From contig JAJYDI010000068.1 in assembly GCA_021777635.1 (NCBI GenBank), forward strand, positions 1-10,526: DNA of 10,526 bases, in the 5' to 3' direction. Source of the DNA: Pseudomonadota bacterium. GTDB lineage: Bacteria > Pseudomonadota > Gammaproteobacteria > Xanthomonadales > Rhodanobacteraceae. How positions within the stretch are numbered: position 1 is the first letter of the stretch; every line of letters begins with the position of its first letter. Below are positions 6,528 through 10,526 of the stretch, in pieces. The translations under genes and the position numbers were made by a program. The notes below the pieces were generated by a model. The model saw nothing but the letters and a program-made list of their open reading frames with translations, did no database searches and was not told the origin of the DNA.

Positions 6528-6719
6528 ATGAACACCGAACTCAAGCTGATGCGCCTGGTCTTCACCCTGCACGCCCTGCTGATCGCGCTGGTGCTGGGCG
6601 GGATGCTGGTCAGCCTGCCGGCGCGGGCCGCGACGCCCCTCGCCGCGTCCGCGCCTCCCGCCGCACACGTCGGCGGCATCTGCTCACCGGCGCTGCGCGA
6701 CGGCGTGGTCTGCCCGTGA
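6528..6719 (+). CDS. Small secreted or membrane-anchored peptide, 63 residues
   Basis: A short gene with a good ribosome site (GGAG, 6 bases before the ATG) and the strong third-position GC of its neighbours. The product starts MNTELKLMR, has a hydrophobic segment at about 10-30 (LVFTLHALLIALVLGGMLVSL) and an AxA-type site PARAA (31-35), so it is either cleaved after residue 34 or anchored by that helix. The remaining 29 residues are Ala/Pro-rich, then GGICSPALRDGVVCP with cysteines C52 and C62 spaced by nine residues, which could form a disulfide. No family is recognised and I assign no function. It is independent of trmL: 93 bases separate them, and trmL has its own candidate -10. Confidence 0.62.
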   Translation: MNTELKLMRLVFTLHALLIALVLGGMLVSLPARAATPLAASAPPAAHVGGICSPALRDGVVCP

Positions 6720-6742
6720 CCGCACCACGCGCGCCCATCGTC

Positions 6743-6758
6743 CGGCCCGCCCGGGCCG
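6743..6758. repeat. Short GC inverted repeat after the small-peptide gene
   Basis: CGGCCCG and CGGGCCG pair around CC (7-bp arms, a 4-base loop in practice). No T-run follows. It could be a weak 3'-end structure or chance in GC-rich DNA. Confidence 0.25.
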
Positions 6759-6800
6759 CGCTGTCCGGCGCGACGCGCGATTTCCGCCCGCGATGCTCCG

Positions 6801-6806
6801 CATAAT
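6801..6806 (+). promoter_or_regulatory. Candidate -10 element placing trmL transcription at its ATG
   Basis: CATAAT in the context gcataatgcgccgATG. Its last base is 7 bases before the A of the trmL ATG (6813), so a normal start of transcription would fall on the start codon and the mRNA would be leaderless. No Shine-Dalgarno is visible, in agreement. The -35 is weak. Confidence 0.5.
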
Positions 6807-6812
6807 GCGCCG

Positions 6813-7277
6813 ATGCTGCATATCGTCCTGGTCCATCCCGAGATCGCGCCCAACACCGGCAACGTGATCCGGCTGGCGGCCAACACCGGCTGCGCGCTGC
6901 ATCTGGTGCGGCCGCTGGGTTTCGAACTCGACGACACCCGGCTGCGCCGCGCCGGGCTGGATTATCACGAATACGCGCGCACGCAGGTGCACGACGATCT
7001 CGACGCCTGCCTGGCCGCGCTGGGCGCACCGCGCGTGTTCGCGCTGACGACCCGGGGCAGCACGCGCCCGGACGCGGTGCGCTTCGCCGCCGGCGACGCG
7101 CTGCTGTTCGGCGCCGAGAGCCGGGGCTTGCCGGATGCGGTGCTGGATGCGCTGCCCGACGAATGCCGCCTGCGCCTGCCGATGGTCGCCGGCAGCCGCA
7201 GTCTGAATCTGTCCAACGCGGTCGCGGTGACGGTGTACGAAGCCTGGCGGCAATTGCGCTATCCCGGCGCGGTGTGA
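6813..7277 (+). CDS. trmL: tRNA (cytidine(34)-2'-O)-methyltransferase TrmL
   Basis: SPOUT-class enzyme that uses S-adenosylmethionine to 2'-O-methylate the wobble base C34/U34 of tRNA-Leu isoacceptors; cytosolic, acts as a dimer in the known family. 154 residues (E. coli TrmL/YibK 157). Motif 1 is [18 protein letters not shown] (9-26), with N14 and R20 in the usual places; motif 2 is [11 protein letters not shown] (97-107); motif 3, part of the trefoil-knot cofactor site, is [20 protein letters not shown] (124-143). It is a minimal TrmL with no extra RNA-binding domain. The ATG at 6813 matches the family N-terminus ([15 protein letters not shown]). The tRNA substrate is known for E. coli and inferred here. 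The gene lies 46 bases before ubiJ, which has its own candidate -10, so co-transcription is possible but not required. Confidence 0.96.
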   Translation: MLHIVLVHPEIAPNTGNVIRLAANTGCALHLVRPLGFELDDTRLRRAGLDYHEYARTQVHDDLDACLAALGAPRVFALTTRGSTRPDAVRFAAGDALLFGAESRGLPDAVLDALPDECRLRLPMVAGSRSLNLSNAVAVTVYEAWRQLRYPGAV

Positions 7278-7310
7278 CGTCGCGTGCATGCCCGGCGCGA
7301 CAGGCACCGC

Positions 7311-7316
7311 TACAAT
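7311..7316 (+). promoter_or_regulatory. Candidate -10 element upstream of ubiJ
   Basis: TACAAT in gctacaatcgccggcATG. The hexamer ends 7 bases before the ATG at 7324, so transcription would begin at or just before the start codon, leaving no leader. No Shine-Dalgarno is present. No clear -35. Confidence 0.5.
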
Positions 7317-7323
7317 CGCCGGC

Positions 7324-7971
7324 ATGTCCGCGCCCGCGCCCAACGCCCTGATCCCGCCACCGTTGCGTGCCGTCGCCGGACGCCTGCTGCAGACCGCGCT
7401 GAATCGCGCGCTGGCGCTCGATCCCGATGCCGTGGCACGCCTGGCCGCGCTGCAGGGCCGCACGCTCAGCGTGCACCTGCGCGGACCCGGGCTGGCGCTG
7501 ACGCTCGGCGCGCGGGACGGCGCGCTCACGATCGGACCGCCCGCCGCGGACGCCGCGCTGCACGTCGGACTGACACCGGGTGCGCTGCTGAAGCTGGCGC
7601 TGGCGGGCGGCGACGGCGCGCTGGCGCCGGGCGCGGTCGAGATCGCCGGCGATGCCGACCTGGCACGGCGGCTGGAACGGCTGGCGCGCGAGTTCCGGCC
7701 CGATTTCGAGCAGGCTTTCGCCGACAGCTTCGGCGAGGTGCTGGGCGTGCCGCTGGCGCGGGCGTTTGCTTCCGGCCTCGCTGCCGTCCGGCGCGGAGCG
7801 CAGCACGCCGCCGCGGACGGCGCCGACTGGCTGCGCGACGAGGCGCGGCTGACGCCCGCACGCGCCGAGGTCGAGGATTTCCTCGATGCCGTCGATACCT
7901 TGCGCGAGCGCGCCGACCGCCTGCAGGCGCGCGTCGATGCGCTGGCCGCGCGCGCGGGGTCGCGCGGATGA
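7324..7971 (+). CDS. ubiJ: Ubiquinone biosynthesis accessory factor UbiJ (SCP2 domain)
   Basis: Lipid-binding accessory protein of aerobic ubiquinone synthesis; in E. coli UbiJ and UbiK bind polyprenylated intermediates and help organise the Ubi enzymes. 215 residues (E. coli UbiJ 201). An SCP2-like domain covers about 14-120: [20 protein letters not shown], then beta-strands including [16 protein letters not shown] (46-61) and [16 protein letters not shown] (78-93), and [16 protein letters not shown] (105-120). The motif [20 protein letters not shown] is typical of UbiJ. The C-terminus (about 178-212) is a charged helix, [20 protein letters not shown], likely coiled coil. The identification rests on this layout plus the ATGA overlap with ubiB. 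The frame is open upstream to 7288, but the -10 element and family N-terminus favour the ATG at 7324. ubiE, the usual partner upstream in E. coli, is not in the window; trmL occupies that place. Confidence 0.9.
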   Translation: MSAPAPNALIPPPLRAVAGRLLQTALNRALALDPDAVARLAALQGRTLSVHLRGPGLALTLGARDGALTIGPPAADAALHVGLTPGALLKLALAGGDGALAPGAVEIAGDADLARRLERLAREFRPDFEQAFADSFGEVLGVPLARAFASGLAAVRRGAQHAAADGADWLRDEARLTPARAEVEDFLDAVDTLRERADRLQARVDALAARAGSRG

Positions 7972-9617
7972 GCACGCTGCGTCACGCGCCGCGGCTGTTG
8001 CGCGTGGCCGTCCTGCTGCTGCGCTATCGCCTCGACACGTTCGCCGCCGGCACGTCGCTGGCGACGCCGCTGCGCCTTCTGCGCCCGCTGTTTCCGCAGG
8101 TCGTCGCGGTACGCGGGCAGCCGCGCGGTGCGCGCCTGCGCCTGGCCCTGACCGAACTGGGCCCGATCTTCGTCAAGTTCGGACAGATCCTGTCGACCCG
8201 CCGCGACCTGCTGCCGGCCGACGTCGCCGACGAGCTGGCCCTGCTGCGCGACCAGGTGCCGCCGTTTCCAGGCGCCGAGGCGCGCGCGGCGATCGAGCGC
8301 GCGCTGGACCACCCGGTCGACGTGCTGTTCGCCGCGTTCGACGAGGCGGCACTGGCCTCGGCCTCGATCGCGCAGGTGCACGCGGCGACCCTGCACGACG
8401 GCCGTGCGGTGGTGATCAAGGTGCTGCGCCCGGGCATCGCCCCGCGCATCGCCCGCGACGTCACCTTGCTGCGCGCGCTGGCCGACATCGTCGCCCGCCA
8501 TCACCCGAGCGCCGACAGGATCCGTCCGCACGACATCGTCAGCGAGGTCGAAAAGACCCTCGAGCACGAGCTCGACCTGCAGCGCGAGGGCGCCAACGCC
8601 AGCCTGCTCAGGCGCAATTTCCAGGACTCGCCCGATCTCTACGTGCCGCTGGTGCACTGGGATTTCACCGCCGCCGGCGTGCTCACCCTGGAGCGCGTGC
8701 GCGGCATTCCCGCCGACGACATCGCCGCGCTCGACCACGCCGGCATCGACCGCAAGCGCCTCGCCGCCAAGGGCGTGCGGCTGTTCTACGAGCAGGTGTT
8801 CCGCGACAACTTCTTCCATGCCGACGCGCACCCCGGCAACATCTGGGTCGATCCGTCGAGCGGCGCCGAGCCGCGCTTCATCGCGCTGGACTTCGGCATC
8901 ATGGGCACGCTGCCGGAAGCCGACCAGTACTGGCTGGCAGAGAACTTCATGGCGCTGTTCCGGCGCGACTACCGGCGCATCGCCGAACTGCACCTGGCCG
9001 CCGGCTGGATGCCGGCGCACGTGCGCATCGACGAACTCGAGGCCGCGACGCGCACGGTCTGCGAGCCGTACTTCACGCGACCGTTGAGCGAGATCTCGAT
9101 CGCCGAGGTCACGATGAAGATGTTCAACACCGCGCGCCGCTTCGAGCTGACCCTGCAGCCGCAGCTGATCCTGTTGCAGAAGACCCTGCTCAACATCGAG
9201 GGCCTGGGTCGCCAGCTCGATCCGGATATCGACATCTGGGCGGTGGCCGAACCGGTGCTGGCGCGCATCCTGCGCCGCCGTTACGGTCCGGCGCGCATGT
9301 TTCGCGAGCTGCGCCGGCGCCTGCCGGAATGGCTGGCCGCGGCGCCGCGCATGCCCGAGCTGGTGCGCGAAGCGCTGAGCCAGGTCGCCGAGGGGCGCGG
9401 TCGGCTGGCGATCGCCTCGGAGGATCTCGCGCAGCTGACCGCGGAGTCGCGGCGCACCCGGCGGCTGCTGGCCGGCGGACTGCTGGGCAGCACGCTGCTG
9501 ATCGCCGCCGTGCTGAGCGCCGCGCTGGCGCCGGGACGCGGATGGCTGCCGCCGGCCGTGCTGGCGTGTGGCGGCGCGCTGGCCTGGCTGACCGCCTGGC
9601 CGCGGCGATCCCGCTGA
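7968..9617 (+). CDS. ubiB: Ubiquinone biosynthesis atypical kinase/ATPase UbiB
   Basis: ABC1/ADCK/UbiB-family protein required for ubiquinone synthesis; its ATPase activity is thought to help extract lipid intermediates from the membrane. 549 residues (E. coli 546). The signature KxGQ is [14 protein letters not shown] (70-83). The Ala-rich loop that replaces the Gly-rich loop is [13 protein letters not shown] (128-140), the ATP lysine is in VVIKVLRPG (148-156), the ExD-like segment is [13 protein letters not shown] (198-210), the catalytic loop [13 protein letters not shown] (282-294) and the metal-binding DFG is at 308-310. Two C-terminal membrane spans follow, [20 protein letters not shown] (500-519) and [19 protein letters not shown] (526-544), as in bacterial UbiB. 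It starts inside the ubiJ stop codon (ATGA), so the two are translationally coupled. All key residues are intact. Confidence 0.97.
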   Translation: MSTLRHAPRLLRVAVLLLRYRLDTFAAGTSLATPLRLLRPLFPQVVAVRGQPRGARLRLALTELGPIFVKFGQILSTRRDLLPADVADELALLRDQVPPFPGAEARAAIERALDHPVDVLFAAFDEAALASASIAQVHAATLHDGRAVVIKVLRPGIAPRIARDVTLLRALADIVARHHPSADRIRPHDIVSEVEKTLEHELDLQREGANASLLRRNFQDSPDLYVPLVHWDFTAAGVLTLERVRGIPADDIAALDHAGIDRKRLAAKGVRLFYEQVFRDNFFHADAHPGNIWVDPSSGAEPRFIALDFGIMGTLPEADQYWLAENFMALFRRDYRRIAELHLAAGWMPAHVRIDELEAATRTVCEPYFTRPLSEISIAEVTMKMFNTARRFELTLQPQLILLQKTLLNIEGLGRQLDPDIDIWAVAEPVLARILRRRYGPARMFRELRRRLPEWLAAAPRMPELVREALSQVAEGRGRLAIASEDLAQLTAESRRTRRLLAGGLLGSTLLIAAVLSAALAPGRGWLPPAVLACGGALAWLTAWPRRSR

Positions 9618-9715
9618 GGCAGCCGCGTGCACGGCCAGCGGAACCGGGCAGGACGACACGCGGCGGTCAGTGCCGCCACCGGGACCGCTGCATCCGTCAT
9701 GCCCGATACACTCGC
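9618..9715. other. Intergenic region between ubiB and the XdhC-like gene
   Basis: 98 bases without a gene. It holds a small hairpin GGCGG-TCAGTG-CCGCC (9662-9677) with no T-tract, so no standard terminator. The candidate promoter of the next gene is at the right end. Confidence 0.4.
9707..9712 (+). promoter_or_regulatory. Candidate -10 element upstream of the XdhC-like gene
   Basis: TACACT in ccgatacactcgcATG. It is 3 bases before the ATG at 9716 and 9 bases before a second in-frame ATG at 9722. Normal spacing would start transcription at about 9718-9720, which would exclude the first ATG and favour the second. Confidence 0.42.
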
Positions 9716-10526
9716 ATGAGGATGCACCCGAATCCGCCGGCCGCGCCGCGCGGCGGCCTGCGTGGCGTGCTGGACGCCTTGGCCGCGACGCCGCAGGCCG
9801 TTCTCGGCGTGCTGGTCGCGCGGGCCGGACCCAGTTATCGCAAACCCGGCGCGCTGTTGCTGCTGGACGGCGATGGCGTGCGCGCCGGCGCGCTTTCGGG
9901 CGGCTGCCTGGATGCCGAACTGGAGGATGCCGCGCGCGGCGTACTGGCCCGCGCACACGCGGTTTTCGTTGCCGTCGACACCGGCAGCGCCGATGACCTG
10001 CTGTTCGGCAGCGGCTCGGGCTGCGGCGGTGCCGTGCGCATCGCGCTGCTGCCGTTGCCGGCCGACGCGCCGTTGCGCGTCGCGCTGCGGGCGCTGACGG
10101 ACAGCGCGACGGCGTTGCAGCTGACGCTGGCCGAGGACGGCGCCGGCACGGCGATCCTGGGCGCGGCGCGCTGGTCGTGGGATGCCGCCGGTCATGCAAT
10201 GCATGCGGACGTCCAGACGTCTATGCCGGCGCTGCCCATCCATCCGCCGGCGCGTGCGCTGCTGCTGGGCGCCGGGCCGGAGACGCCGGCGCTGCTGTCG
10301 ATGCTGCATGTACTGGGCTGGTGGGTGGAGGTCCAGGAGCACCGCGGACGCTGGGCACCGCGTGCGGCAGACGCTGATCGCCTGCATGCGCAGCCGCCCG
10401 GATCACTGCCGCCGCTGGCGACCCCTCCGCTGGCGGCGCTGGTGATGACGCACCATTTCGAACACGACCGCGCCCACCTCGCCGCGCTGGCCGCCAGCGT
10501 GATGCCGCACTTCGGCGTGATCGGCC
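9716..10526 (+). CDS. XdhC/CoxI-family protein (3' end outside window)
   Basis: Family of molybdenum-cofactor chaperones that insert sulfurated Moco into xanthine dehydrogenase-type or CO dehydrogenase-type enzymes; also found as orphans. 270 residues are visible and the frame is open at the edge. The N-terminal XdhC/CoxI part has GPSYRKPGALLLLDGDG (38-54), the SGGCLDAEL motif (61-69) and GSGSGCGGAVRIALLPLP (98-115), with the paired cysteines C64 and C103 usual in the family. The C-terminal Rossmann-like part begins ALLLGAGPETPALL (181-194), with MTHHFEHDRAHLAAL (244-258) typical of XdhC_C. Two start codons are possible, 9716 (MRMHPNPP) and 9722 (MHPNPP); neither has a clear ribosome site. 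The client enzyme is not in the window, so specificity is open. Confidence 0.88.
   Translation, partial: MRMHPNPPAAPRGGLRGVLDALAATPQAVLGVLVARAGPSYRKPGALLLLDGDGVRAGALSGGCLDAELEDAARGVLARAHAVFVAVDTGSADDLLFGSGSGCGGAVRIALLPLPADAPLRVALRALTDSATALQLTLAEDGAGTAILGAARWSWDAAGHAMHADVQTSMPALPIHPPARALLLGAGPETPALLSMLHVLGWWVEVQEHRGRWAPRAADADRLHAQPPGSLPPLATPPLAALVMTHHFEHDRAHLAALAASVMPHFGVIG

Noticed and set aside
9662..9677. GGCGG/CCGCC hairpin as the ubiB terminator
   Set aside because: Five-bp stem with no T-run; at most a weak 3'-end structure.
6684..10199. Very long minus-strand open frame (about 1170 codons) opposite trmL, ubiJ, ubiB and the XdhC-like gene
   Set aside because: Arg/Ala/Gln-rich translation with no domain. 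Antisense frames stay open by chance in DNA this rich in GC, and the plus strand holds well-recognised genes throughout.

Overview
The window is very GC-rich (about 70%). Gene content and order point to a gammaproteobacterium of the Xanthomonadales/Lysobacterales (Xanthomonas, Stenotrophomonas, Lysobacter or Rhodanobacter/Dokdonella type): ampG, exonuclease III and pyrE lie together, the ubiJ-ubiB pair is present, and several short promoters of the form TANNNT-cgc sit just before start codons. This placement is inferred from gene identity and order. I see no rRNA, tRNA, CRISPR array, phage, insertion sequence or integrase, so the region looks like ordinary chromosomal core with a few lineage-specific small genes.

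Left block (1-3500). On the minus strand, exonuclease III (xthA) runs into ampG with a 4-base GTGA overlap; ampG leaves the window at base 1. Divergent from them, pyrE (orotate phosphoribosyltransferase) is read rightward behind a leader carrying a strong 10-bp hairpin. A secreted DUF4124 coiled-coil protein follows, with its own short promoter.

Middle block (3500-6812). A DUF4156-like lipoprotein converges on the DUF4124 gene and diverges from a short-chain dehydrogenase. Behind the dehydrogenase, antisense to it and overlapping its 3' end, lies a decayed alpha/beta hydrolase with two frameshifts and several internal deletions. Next come an exported 277-residue protein of unknown function and a 63-residue secreted or membrane-anchored peptide with two cysteines near its C-terminus.

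Right block (6813-10526). trmL (tRNA wobble 2'-O-methyltransferase) is followed by ubiJ and ubiB, which overlap by ATGA and act together in ubiquinone biosynthesis; ubiE, their usual neighbour in E. coli, is not in the window. An XdhC/CoxI-family protein follows and runs off the right edge.

I found no convincing new multi-gene system. The points most worth a second look are the recurrent start-proximal -10 elements (possible leaderless transcription of trmL and ubiJ), the dyad over the lipoprotein's predicted start of transcription, the pyrE leader hairpin, the hydrolase pseudogene, and the two uncharacterised exported proteins.
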